The notes under the pieces: model-generated
Databases searched by the model: none
Told to the model about the DNA's origin: nothing
What the model saw: the letters and a program-made list of their open reading frames with translations, nothing else
Shown: positions 1 through 5,711 of the stretch, one piece after another
Numbering within the stretch: the stretch's first letter is position 1
Layout of the letters: each line of letters begins with the position of its first letter
Source of the DNA: Spirosoma fluviale
GTDB lineage: Bacteria > Bacteroidota > Bacteroidia > Cytophagales > Spirosomataceae
Assembly (NCBI GenBank): GCA_945906915.1
Contig: CAMDSI010000117.1
Span: 1 to 6,742 of the forward strand
DNA length: 6,742 bases
Direction: 5' to 3'
Program-made: the position numbers and the translations under genes

Positions 1-106
1 CTACGATTTCATAAGCTAAGCCTTCTTTTTCGAGCAAAGCTCCCACGTAGTGAGCTTGCCACAAAGCCAAAGCCGAATTTCGAGTACCGATGCGAACCGT
101 TTTCAT
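1..106 (-). CDS. hemC: Hydroxymethylbilane synthase (porphobilinogen deaminase), N-terminal 35 residues, cut by window edge
   Basis: This enzyme joins four porphobilinogen molecules into hydroxymethylbilane in cytoplasmic heme and tetrapyrrole synthesis. Only the first 35 codons lie in the window, and the frame is still open at base 1. The visible start MKTVRIGTRNSALALWQAHY is the family's signature N-terminus. Arg9 and Ser11 align with E. coli HemC Arg11 and Ser13, which hold the dipyrromethane cofactor. The ATG at 106-104 is chosen because the signature begins five residues later and because only one base separates it from the holB stop codon (TGA T ATG). This spacing implies translational coupling to holB and places hemC as the last visible gene of the GlmU-like/holB/hemC unit. 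No promoter of its own is seen. The family assignment is secure from the motif, but completeness and the catalytic aspartate cannot be judged. Confidence 0.93.
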   Translation of the reverse strand, partial: MKTVRIGTRNSALALWQAHYVGALLEKEGLAYEIV

Positions 107-107
107 A

Positions 108-1238
108 TCAGGAGTTTTTCGCGTGAAACACACGTAATAAGTAAAGAGATAGATCGAGATGGACCATTTTAGCCCGGGCATTTCGCTCTAAGTGGTAATG
201 TACCTCGGAAATTTTCTCCGTCATTGTTGCGATCTTTTCGGTGCTTAAGGTCTTCGAGAAATTATCCACGAAGGCTTTTTCTTTTTCCAACGATTTGATC
301 AAAGCGCTGGCATCCGAAATTTGGTAGAGGCATTGTCTGAAAATATGTAGGCTATAGCTTAAAATGCTTTTTTGGTTTTCCTTCGCTAAGCCATCGAATT
401 GGTCGGCTAATTGGACTAATTTCGACAAGTTACGGGCATAAATAGCCCGCATCCATTCGGCAAACCAGGTCGTGGTGCTCAGGTTATCGGAGGAGGAATT
501 TTCCAAAGCTTCGGAGATATTTCCTTCGCAATTCACGGCAATTTGGTGGGCTTTTTCGGCGTCAATTTCAACCTTTTGGACTAAATAGGCAGCTAATTCT
601 TCCACATCCACTGCCCCCACACTTACGCGCTGCGTTCTCGAGAGAATGGTCGTTAAAAGTTTATCAGGTTCCGCACAAACTAAGATGAATAAGGTCGAGC
701 TAGGTGGCTCCTCTAAAGTCTTTAAAAGCGCATTTCCAGCGGAAGCATTTAAGGTCTCCGGATTCCATAAGAGGACGACCTTGAAGGGCGCTTCAAATGG
801 TTTTAAGCTAATTTTCTGGACTAATTTTCGCGTTTCCTCGACAGGAATATTTCCCTGTCTATTCCCTTCTGCCCCCATAAAGGCGAGCCATTCCGGTAAG
901 GTTCTAAAATACGATTCTTGGATAAACTTTCGCCAATCGGGTAGGTAGGCGTCGGACTCAGCCTCCTTGATTTTCTTCGTGATTACCGTCGGATACATGT
1001 AGACTACATCTGGATGGACGCCACGTTGCAATTTCTGGCAACTGGGACATTGTCCACAAGCATCTGTCTCTGTACGGTTTGTGCAAAATAAATAGGTGAT
1101 AAAGGCATGTGCCATGGCAAGCTGTGCTCCCCCGGGAGGTCCCACGAATAATTGGGCATGCGCGATATGTTGATTTTGCACCGCCAGCGACAAGGTGTTC
1201 TTGATTTTATTCAGACCTGGAATGTCTTGAAATCGCAT
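108..1238 (-). CDS. holB: DNA polymerase III subunit delta' (clamp-loader subunit)
   Basis: A 376-residue AAA+ protein that works as the delta' subunit of the replicative clamp loader, helping to load the beta sliding clamp onto primed DNA. Visible marks, in order: a degenerate Walker A at 33-41 (GPPGGAQLA, without the Lys-Ser/Thr that binds ATP); a four-cysteine zinc module at Cys52, Cys61, Cys64 and Cys67; a Walker-B-like strand ending LLWNPE at 156-161; the very conserved LLKTLEEPP at 171-179; and a sensor-1-type SRTQ at 200-203. Loss of ATP-binding residues is normal for delta', which acts as a stator, so it is not a sign of decay. DnaX (tau/gamma) shares the fold but is usually longer, with an intact P-loop, so delta' is preferred. 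The ATG at 1238 gives the expected N-terminus (MRFQDIPGL). The gene starts 26 bases after the GlmU-like stop, with no clear Shine-Dalgarno, and ends one base before hemC. It is probably cotranscribed with both. Confidence 0.93.
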   Translation of the reverse strand: MRFQDIPGLNKIKNTLSLAVQNQHIAHAQLFVGPPGGAQLAMAHAFITYLFCTNRTETDACGQCPSCQKLQRGVHPDVVYMYPTVITKKIKEAESDAYLPDWRKFIQESYFRTLPEWLAFMGAEGNRQGNIPVEETRKLVQKISLKPFEAPFKVVLLWNPETLNASAGNALLKTLEEPPSSTLFILVCAEPDKLLTTILSRTQRVSVGAVDVEELAAYLVQKVEIDAEKAHQIAVNCEGNISEALENSSSDNLSTTTWFAEWMRAIYARNLSKLVQLADQFDGLAKENQKSILSYSLHIFRQCLYQISDASALIKSLEKEKAFVDNFSKTLSTEKIATMTEKISEVHYHLERNARAKMVHLDLSLYLLRVFHAKNS

Positions 1239-1264
1239 GCAAATGACTATTTATAGAGAAAGAG

Positions 1265-2344
1265 CTAATTTCGGAAAGATGTGCCCTCTTTCCAAATTTC
1301 TTCCATGCTTTGGCGCAGATTTTCGGGGATTTTTTGGTTTTTCAATTCAATCCAACTGCAGGCAGAGGTGAAGGCTTTCTCAAAGTCAAAAGATCGCAAG
1401 GCGGGATACTCCCCAAAACTAAAGGAAGGGATGTAGCGAGGAGGAAAACCGATGCTCGAAACGTTGCAATGACTCCCAATCACCGTCCCAGTATTCAAAT
1501 TTGTCCCCACACCGGTGGTGACGTAGTCGCCAATGATTTGGCCTAAAGATTTCAATCCTGTATTCCGTGGCTCCTGCAGTACATAATCATAAAGTGAAAC
1601 GGTTTGAATATCATTTCTCAGATTCGATCCGTTCGTCAAAGCCCCTAAATTAGAAAACGAACCCACAATCGAATTACCTAAATAACCCTCGTGTGCTTTA
1701 TTGCTGAAAGGGAAGAAGATGCAGTGGTTAATTTCGCCACCCACCTTACAGCCCTTGCCGATCGTCGTATTCGGACGAATCTTAGCTCCTAAATTCGTTG
1801 AAGAGCCTTGCAGGAACGATGCTGGGCCTTGAATGAGGGTCCCAATAGCTAAAATAACATCTTTGCCTATGTAGATGGGACCTGTGCTGGCATCCAAAAT
1901 GCTGCCTTGGACTTGAGCGGAAGGATGAATGTAGATGTCTTCGGCTCGGATAAAGGTATTATTTCCGGCCGCCGGGTTATTTCCCTTGATTTCTTCTCGC
2001 AAAAACTCAGCCTGGTAGGATAGTAAATCTTCAGGGTGTTGCAGGTAAGGAAGATTGATTTCTTGAGTTTGGGAGCCTTGTCCTCTTTTGGCTAAAATCT
2101 GACCCTGATTTACGTAGCTAGTATCCTCCGGTATTTGATCCAACAGGGTGAAAGTCGCAGGCAGAGGTAAGACGCCACTGTTCACCTGAATGTCCGCCTC
2201 GTTCGGACTAGAAACTAGGTTAGGCCACTTGCTTTCAAGGCTACTCGTTCCTGCCCATAATTCAGCGACTTTACGATGCTGAGTGAGCGGTTGTAGGGAG
2301 GCTTTTAGGGCCAAATCCTCGAATAAATATACCTTGAGCTGCAT
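1265..2344 (-). CDS. GlmU-like hexapeptide-repeat acyltransferase (alternative Bacteroidota GlmU family, TIGR03991-like)
   Basis: A 359-residue protein resembling the Bacteroidota 'alternative GlmU' family, proposed to act on amino sugars for UDP-N-acetylglucosamine supply in the cytoplasm. Residues 1 to about 60 match the family's N-terminal region (VYLFEDLALKASLQPLTQHR, then VAELWAGTSSLESKW). Residues 137-300 form hexapeptide-repeat turns of a left-handed beta-helix (for example IYIHPSAQVQGSIL and AKIRPNTTIGKGCKVGG). His218 in KAHEGYLG aligns, three residues before YLG, with the catalytic His363 of E. coli GlmU (NHLTYLG), and SNLGALTNGSN (231-241) aligns with its NIGAGT acetyl-CoA segment. 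Leu236 replaces the usual Gly there. The classic pyrophosphorylase motif LxxGxGTRMxxxxPK is absent, so only acyltransferase activity is supported. The N-terminal domain seems short for the family (about 135 residues before the helix). The ATG at 2344 is chosen because the family N-terminus begins right there and there is no nearby alternative ATG. The promoter lies immediately upstream. Confidence 0.85.
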   Translation of the reverse strand: MQLKVYLFEDLALKASLQPLTQHRKVAELWAGTSSLESKWPNLVSSPNEADIQVNSGVLPLPATFTLLDQIPEDTSYVNQGQILAKRGQGSQTQEINLPYLQHPEDLLSYQAEFLREEIKGNNPAAGNNTFIRAEDIYIHPSAQVQGSILDASTGPIYIGKDVILAIGTLIQGPASFLQGSSTNLGAKIRPNTTIGKGCKVGGEINHCIFFPFSNKAHEGYLGNSIVGSFSNLGALTNGSNLRNDIQTVSLYDYVLQEPRNTGLKSLGQIIGDYVTTGVGTNLNTGTVIGSHCNVSSIGFPPRYIPSFSFGEYPALRSFDFEKAFTSACSWIELKNQKIPENLRQSMEEIWKEGTSFRN

Positions 2345-2348
2345 AGGA

Positions 2349-2380
2349 CAAATCTAGGATAAAAAAAGCCTTCCCCCAAA
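2349..2380 (-). promoter_or_regulatory. Bacteroidota-type promoter of the GlmU-like/holB/hemC unit, embedded in the rpmE2 terminator
   Basis: On the minus strand TTTG (2380-2377) is followed by a 20-base spacer and TAGATTTG (2356-2349). This is an exact match to the known Bacteroidota sigma factor pattern (-33 TTTG, about 19-21 bases, -7 TAnnTTTG). Only four bases separate the -7 box from the ATG at 2344, so transcription should begin at or within a few bases of the start codon, giving a leaderless or nearly leaderless mRNA. The -33 element falls at the edge of the loop of the rpmE2 terminator, and the spacer contains the terminator's 3' arm and T-tract. The pattern match is seen; use of the promoter is inferred. 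Confidence 0.72.
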
Positions 2381-2398
2381 AATGGAAGAAGGCTTTTT
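2361..2398 (-). terminator. Rho-independent terminator of rpmE2
   Basis: The minus strand carries a 15-base-pair stem (arms 2398-2384 and 2377-2363) around a six-base loop (2383-2378). A run of seven Ts at 2367-2361 overlaps the end of the 3' arm. The stem core is GCCTTC paired with GAAGGC, and two of its pairs are G-U wobbles that form only in the minus-strand RNA (they would be A-C mismatches on plus). It therefore points to termination of rpmE2, whose stop codon ends about 20 bases upstream. The same bases contain the promoter of the next gene. Confidence 0.88.
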
Positions 2399-2417
2399 AG
2401 TATAGGCGTCAGGAAAA

Positions 2418-2657
2418 TTACTTCGCGTAACGCTTGTTGAATTTGTCCACACGTCCTGTTGTATCTAACAATACGTTCTTCCCTGTATAGAATGGGTGAG
2501 ATTGAGATGAAACCTCTAGTTTGTATACGGGGTAAGTAGCTCCTTCGAATTCTGTTGTTTCTGTGGTAGCAACACATGAACGAGTTAAAAACTTGTAATC
2601 AGCTGATAGATCGTGAAATACAATTTCTTTGTATTCTGGGTGGATATCTTTTTTCAT
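2418..2657 (-). CDS. rpmE2: Ribosomal protein bL31, type B (zinc-free form)
   Basis: A 79-residue protein of the large ribosomal subunit, located at the bridge between the subunits. The N-terminus MKKDIHPEYKEIVFHDLSAD, the block SSQSHPFYTGK (50-60) and the C-terminal GRVDKFNKRY (68-77) are diagnostic for type B L31, and the length is normal. Only one cysteine (Cys28) is present, so the CxxC zinc site of the type A paralog is missing; this is the zinc-independent form. In many bacteria such paralogs help in zinc shortage, but many Bacteroidota appear to use type B as the standard L31, and nothing here shows zinc control (no obvious Zur operator). It has its own promoter, an 80-base leader and its own terminator, so it can be transcribed as a single gene. 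The GlmU-like gene downstream has a separate promoter. Confidence 0.97.
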   Translation of the reverse strand: MKKDIHPEYKEIVFHDLSADYKFLTRSCVATTETTEFEGATYPVYKLEVSSQSHPFYTGKNVLLDTTGRVDKFNKRYAK

Positions 2658-2738
2658 GATAATGGATAATAGACGATTCCCTGCCGTCCTGTTTAAATGA
2701 TTTTTTCCAAAGGGGATATTTGGACCCTACAATAGGGG
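2658..2738 (-). promoter_or_regulatory. Structured 5' leader of rpmE2
   Basis: The predicted transcript begins with two adjacent small hairpins: CCCTA-TTG-TAGGG (2737-2725), directly followed by TCCAAA-N7-TTTGGA (2724-2706). The segment ATCCCCT occurs twice, once at the start of the first hairpin and once mainly in the loop of the second. The AGGG of hairpin one could therefore pair with either copy, allowing alternative folds. A third weak stem, GACG/CGTC (2688-2685 with 2675-2672), lies nearer the start codon. No Shine-Dalgarno is obvious. Several phyla have autoregulatory leaders in front of L31 genes, and such a role is possible here, but the sequence alone does not prove it. Confidence 0.4.
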
Positions 2739-2741
2739 ATG

Positions 2742-2772
2742 CAAAATTACAGAATGTATTCTATTTTCCAAA
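2742..2772 (-). promoter_or_regulatory. Promoter of rpmE2, Bacteroidota consensus
   Basis: The minus strand reads TTTG (2772-2769), 19 bases, then TAATTTTG (2749-2742), a complete match to the Bacteroidota -33/-7 pattern. Transcription would start near 2735-2738, giving a leader of roughly 80 bases before the rpmE2 ATG at 2657. AT-rich sequence upstream (2773-2800) could act as an UP-like element. The match is seen; activity is inferred. Confidence 0.75.
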
Positions 2773-2898
2773 TATTTTTAATAACAAAATTTTGGAGTAT
2801 TCTGTGCGGATTAACGGCTTTAAATTTTTTTAAAATATTTTTATAGTACTTTTCTAAGAAGCAATACGGCTAATTAATTGAGGGAAGGGGGTTTGCAT

Positions 2899-2936
2899 GG
2901 GGTATTTCAAATACACCCTTTTATTTCTTTTTTTTT
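2899..2936 (+). terminator. Terminator-like hairpin with T-rich tail, no matching gene
   Basis: On the plus strand, GGGGTATT (2899-2906) pairs with AATACACCC (2910-2918) around the loop TCA, with one bulged A at 2915. T-rich sequence follows to 2936, mostly Ts. This looks like an intrinsic terminator, but no plus-strand gene precedes it. It could end a short RNA, insulate nrdA from upstream transcription, or be chance in AT-rich DNA. I saw no consensus promoter upstream on the plus strand. Confidence 0.3.
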
Positions 2937-2946
2937 GGCCAAAAAA
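2931..2946. repeat. Perfect 16-base palindrome of six Ts, GGCC and six As
   Basis: The sequence TTTTTTGGCCAAAAAA is its own reverse complement. It sits just upstream of the candidate nrdA promoter -33 element (2950). It may be a protein-binding site, a cruciform-prone element or a bendable tract, or chance in a region rich in A and T runs. No repressor family can be named from it. Confidence 0.5.
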
Positions 2947-2949
2947 TAG

Positions 2950-2981
2950 TTTGCACAGAGCGTGCTTTTTTTCTAATTTTA
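2950..2981 (+). promoter_or_regulatory. Candidate nrdA promoter with long leader
   Basis: The plus strand has TTTG (2950-2953), a 20-base spacer, and TAATTTTA (2974-2981), which differs from the Bacteroidota -7 pattern TAnnTTTG only in the last base. The predicted start near 2986 would give a leader of about 205 bases before nrdA. The spacer contains GCAC-N5-GTGC (2953-2965). A start closer to nrdA is equally possible: TACTTTTA at 3124-3131 also misses the -7 pattern by one base but lacks a good TTTG at the right distance. Confidence 0.35.
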
Positions 2982-3061
2982 CCAATAGCACAATCAGCCA
3001 AAGATGATTCAGTTTTTGGTTTAGGAAAGCATAAAAACAAAACCGCCACACGCTCAATTTG

Positions 3062-3109
3062 TTAACGCAAAAAGAGTCAAAAAGCTAAGAAAAAAATTCT
3101 CTTAACGCA
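3062..3109 (+). repeat. Direct repeat TTAACGCA, two copies 40 bases apart
   Basis: Exact copies lie at 3062-3069 and 3102-3109. The 40-base centre-to-centre distance is close to four helical turns, which puts both on the same face of the DNA. The first copy overlaps the palindrome GTTAAC (3061-3066). Both lie within 130 bases of the nrdA start. A six-base partial copy, TTAACG, occurs at 2811-2816. An operator role is only a suggestion. Confidence 0.4.
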
Positions 3110-3191
3110 GGGAATCTATTGTCTACTTTTAGTGGTTTGGTTTTTGCATTTATATGGATTACGAATTTTAAATTATAATAGATAGATACAC

Positions 3192-5642
3192 ATGTACGTA
3201 GTAAAAAGAGACGGTCGTCGCGAATCAGTAAAGTTTGACAAAATCACCGCCAGAATAGAAAAGCTGAGTTATAGCTTGGATCCATTTTTTGTCCAACCCC
3301 TAGAGGTTGCCAGAAAAGTGATCACTGGTTTGTTTGATGGCGTTAAAACGACTGAATTAGATAATTTAGCGGCTGAAACAGCTGCCTCTTTGACGACTAA
3401 ACATCCTGATTATGCTGTCCTAGCAGCTCGTATCGCCGTTTCTAACTTGCACAAGAACACCTTGAAGTCGTTCTCTGCCACGATGAAACGTTTGTTTACG
3501 TACATTGATCCTAATACAGGACAAAATGCAGCTCTTCTTTCTAAAGAGGTGTATGATATCATTAAAAATAATGCGGTTGAATTAGATGAAGCGATCATTT
3601 ATGACCGTGATTTTGGCTATGATTATTTCGGATTTAAGACCCTGGAAAAATCGTATCTATTAAAGTTAGATGGTCAAATCGCAGAACGCCCCCAACACAT
3701 GCTTATGCGTGTAGCGGTAGGCATTCACCATACGGATATTGCCGCAGCCATTGAGACCTATAATTTATTGTCTGAGCGTTGGTTTACTCACGCGACTCCG
3801 ACCCTATTTAATGCAGGTACTCCGAAGCCTCAATTATCGTCTTGTTTCTTGCTAACAGTACAGGATGATTCGATCGAAGGAATCTACGATACCTTGAAGC
3901 AAACAGCGAAGATTTCACAGTCAGCTGGTGGTATTGGATTAAGCATCCATAACATCCGTGCCACAGGTTCTTATATCAAGGGAACGAATGGTACTTCGAA
4001 TGGTATTATCCCCATGTTACGCGTATTCAATGATACAGCACGTTACGTAGATCAAGGTGGTGGAAAACGTAAAGGAAGTTTTGCTATCTATCTAGAGCCT
4101 TGGCATGCCGATGTGTTCGAATTCTTAGAATTGAAGAAGAACCACGGAAAAGAAGAAATGCGTGCTCGTGACTTGTTTTACGCTCTTTGGATTCCAGATT
4201 TATTCATGAAGCGGGTAGAGAGCAACGAAGAGTGGTCATTATTCTGCCCTCATGAGTGCCCAGGTTTATCCGATACACACGGTGCAGAGTTCGAAGCTTT
4301 GTATGAGAAATACGAATTAGCAGGGAAAGCGCGTACGGTTGTTAAAGCACAAGACTTATGGTTTAAAGTGCTTGAATCTCAAACAGAGACGGGAACACCT
4401 TATATGTTGTTTAAAGACCATGCGAATAACAAGTCTAATCAAAAGAACCTAGGAACCATTAAGTCTTCGAACTTATGTACCGAGATTATTGAGTATACAG
4501 CAAAAGACGAAGTGGCGGTTTGTAATTTAGCGTCATTAGCTTTACCTAAATATGTGAACGCAGACGAAAACGGTGTTTTACGTTTCGATCACAAGAAATT
4601 ATACGATGTGACTAAGATTGCGACACGCAACTTGAATAAGATCATCGATGTAAATTATTATCCAGTTAAAGAGGCAGAGAATTCAAACATGCGCCACCGT
4701 CCGATTGGATTAGGGGTTCAAGGTTTAGCCGATGTGTTCATTTTATTGCGTATGCCTTTTGAGTCAGAGGAAGCGCAGCAATTGAACAAAGACATCTTCG
4801 AAACGATCTATTTTGCATCGATGGAAACATCAATGGAATTAGCGAAAGTAGAAGGTCCTTACTCTACTTGGGAAGGTTCACCTATCTCGAAAGGAATATT
4901 CCAATTCGACATGTGGAATGTAACTCCATCTTCAGGAAACTGGGATTGGGAAGATTTACGTACGAAAGTGGTAGAAAATGGTGTGCGTAACTCTTTATTA
5001 GTTGCTCCTATGCCTACGGCTTCTACTAGTCAAATCTTAGGTAATAACGAGTGTTTCGAGCCTTATACTTCTAATATCTACGCGCGTCGTGTATTATCAG
5101 GTGAGTTCGCGATCGTTAACAAGCACTTATTGAAAGACTTGATCAAATTAAACTTGTGGAATGATTCCATGAAGAATAAATTGATCATCGCAAATGGTTC
5201 AGTTCAGAGCATTCCGGAAATTCCTCAAAACTTGAAGGACTTATACAAAACGGTTTGGGAGATTAAGCAAAAGACCATCTTAGAAATGGCAGCTGATCGT
5301 GGAGCGTATATTTGCCAATCACAAAGTTTAAACATCCACATCCAAGATGTGAACTTCGGTAAGTTAACATCGATGCACTTCCATGCTTGGAAGCTAGGCT
5401 TGAAAACGGGTATGTATTACCTACGTACGAAAGCGGCAACGGATGCGATCAAGTTCACTGTGGAGAAACAAGCGGAGCCAGCTATCGAGCAAACGAATTT
5501 AGTGAACGAAACTGAATTGCAATACTCAGAGGCAGCAGCGAAAGCGGCGTCAGCTAGTTTTGACGTGAGTGATGATCAAAATAAAGCAGATATGACTTGT
5601 TCTTTGGATAATCCAGAGGCATGTGAGGCTTGCGGATCTTGA
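3192..5642 (+). CDS. nrdA: Class I ribonucleoside-diphosphate reductase, large (alpha) subunit
   Basis: The 816-residue catalytic subunit reduces ribonucleoside diphosphates to deoxyribonucleotides for DNA synthesis, using a radical from the NrdB subunit. Residues 1 to about 90 are an ATP-cone (VVKRDGRRESVKFDKITARI at the start), the allosteric overall-activity site. Cys218 (SSCFL) and Cys444 (VAVCNLASL) match the active-site redox pair, and NLCTE at 427-431 carries Asn427, the thiyl-radical Cys429 and Glu431. PMPTASTSQILGNNE (607-620) is the substrate phosphate-binding loop. Tyr742-Tyr743 (GMYYLRT) match the radical-transfer tyrosines Tyr730/731 of E. coli. The C-terminal tail is an Ala-rich linker (about 780-790) and ends CSLDNPEACEACGS, with a Cys811-x2-Cys814 pair for re-reduction by thioredoxin-like proteins. 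All key residues are present. The ATG at 3192 gives the usual MYVVKRDGR start; no Shine-Dalgarno is seen. nrdB is not adjacent, and a strong terminator follows, so nrdA is probably monocistronic. Confidence 0.98.
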   Translation: MYVVKRDGRRESVKFDKITARIEKLSYSLDPFFVQPLEVARKVITGLFDGVKTTELDNLAAETAASLTTKHPDYAVLAARIAVSNLHKNTLKSFSATMKRLFTYIDPNTGQNAALLSKEVYDIIKNNAVELDEAIIYDRDFGYDYFGFKTLEKSYLLKLDGQIAERPQHMLMRVAVGIHHTDIAAAIETYNLLSERWFTHATPTLFNAGTPKPQLSSCFLLTVQDDSIEGIYDTLKQTAKISQSAGGIGLSIHNIRATGSYIKGTNGTSNGIIPMLRVFNDTARYVDQGGGKRKGSFAIYLEPWHADVFEFLELKKNHGKEEMRARDLFYALWIPDLFMKRVESNEEWSLFCPHECPGLSDTHGAEFEALYEKYELAGKARTVVKAQDLWFKVLESQTETGTPYMLFKDHANNKSNQKNLGTIKSSNLCTEIIEYTAKDEVAVCNLASLALPKYVNADENGVLRFDHKKLYDVTKIATRNLNKIIDVNYYPVKEAENSNMRHRPIGLGVQGLADVFILLRMPFESEEAQQLNKDIFETIYFASMETSMELAKVEGPYSTWEGSPISKGIFQFDMWNVTPSSGNWDWEDLRTKVVENGVRNSLLVAPMPTASTSQILGNNECFEPYTSNIYARRVLSGEFAIVNKHLLKDLIKLNLWNDSMKNKLIIANGSVQSIPEIPQNLKDLYKTVWEIKQKTILEMAADRGAYICQSQSLNIHIQDVNFGKLTSMHFHAWKLGLKTGMYYLRTKAATDAIKFTVEKQAEPAIEQTNLVNETELQYSEAAAKAASASFDVSDDQNKADMTCSLDNPEACEACGS

Positions 5643-5660
5643 TCCCAACCATCTGAAATA

Positions 5661-5699
5661 AAAAAATCACTTGGCATTTTATGTTAAGTGATTTTTTTT
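5661..5699 (+). terminator. Rho-independent terminator of nrdA
   Basis: A perfect 12-base-pair stem, AAAAAATCACTT (5661-5672) with AAGTGATTTTTT (5686-5697), can be extended inward by GGCAT/ATGTT pairs (two of them G-U) to a three-U loop. The T-run reaches 5699. It begins 18 bases after the nrdA stop. Because A-runs flank the other side it could fold on both strands, but only the plus-strand gene needs it. Confidence 0.9.
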
Positions 5700-5700
5700 G
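5671..5700 (+). promoter_or_regulatory. Weak candidate promoter of the YhhN-family gene, overlapping the nrdA terminator
   Basis: TTG at 5671-5673 (preceded by C instead of T), a 19-base spacer and TTTTTTTG at 5693-5700 give a degenerate fit to TTTG-N19-TAnnTTTG; the conserved A of the -7 box is missing. Transcription would begin near 5705, a few bases before the ATG at 5712. The terminator ahead of this gene makes some promoter likely, but this match is poor and read-through is an alternative. Confidence 0.22.
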
Positions 5701-5711
5701 CTCTTTTAGAC

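Larger units (their letters stand above)
2773..3191. other. AT-rich divergent intergenic region between rpmE2 and nrdA
   Basis: No convincing gene lies in this stretch, which has long A and T runs. Listed separately are a near-consensus plus-strand promoter, a T/A palindrome, a terminator-like hairpin and a TTAACGCA repeat. The last 40 bases before nrdA are nearly all A/T and include TATAAT at 3174-3179. I found no NrdR-box pair, cobalamin riboswitch, tRNA or other known RNA by eye. The length, 534 bases including the rpmE2 leader, is large next to the 1-26 base gaps inside the minus-strand gene cluster, which suggests that nrdA regulation is encoded here. Confidence 0.6.

Noticed and set aside
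646..948. Plus-strand open frame of 100 codons
   Set aside because: Lies antisense to conserved holB coding sequence, resembles no family and has no promoter.
1310..1546. Plus-strand open frame of 78 codons
   Set aside because: Antisense shadow of the C-terminal part of the GlmU-like gene.
2305..2577. Minus-strand open frame of 90 codons
   Set aside because: Overlaps rpmE2, its terminator and the GlmU-like start in another frame; the product is not protein-like.
2854..3057. Minus-strand open frame of 67 codons in the rpmE2-nrdA gap
   Set aside because: Needs a TTG start and runs through poly-A/T tracts. It has no consensus promoter and no recognisable domain, and its composition follows the AT-rich intergenic DNA.
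3174..3179. TATAAT as a classical -10 box for nrdA
   Set aside because: No -35 hexamer at 16-18 bases, and Bacteroidota main sigma factors use TAnnTTTG. In such AT-rich sequence this hexamer is likely chance.
2773..3191. Cobalamin riboswitch, NrdR boxes or an RNA gene upstream of nrdA
   Set aside because: No B12-box-like core, no paired NrdR-like inverted repeats and no tRNA-like cloverleaf could be found by eye. A covariance-model search would settle it.
3410..3598. Minus-strand open frame of 62 codons
   Set aside because: Antisense shadow inside nrdA.
5688..5711. GTG at 5688 as start of the YhhN-family gene
   Set aside because: The codon lies in the 3' arm of the nrdA terminator hairpin, and the added residues do not extend a family motif. 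ATG 5712 or 5721 is better.
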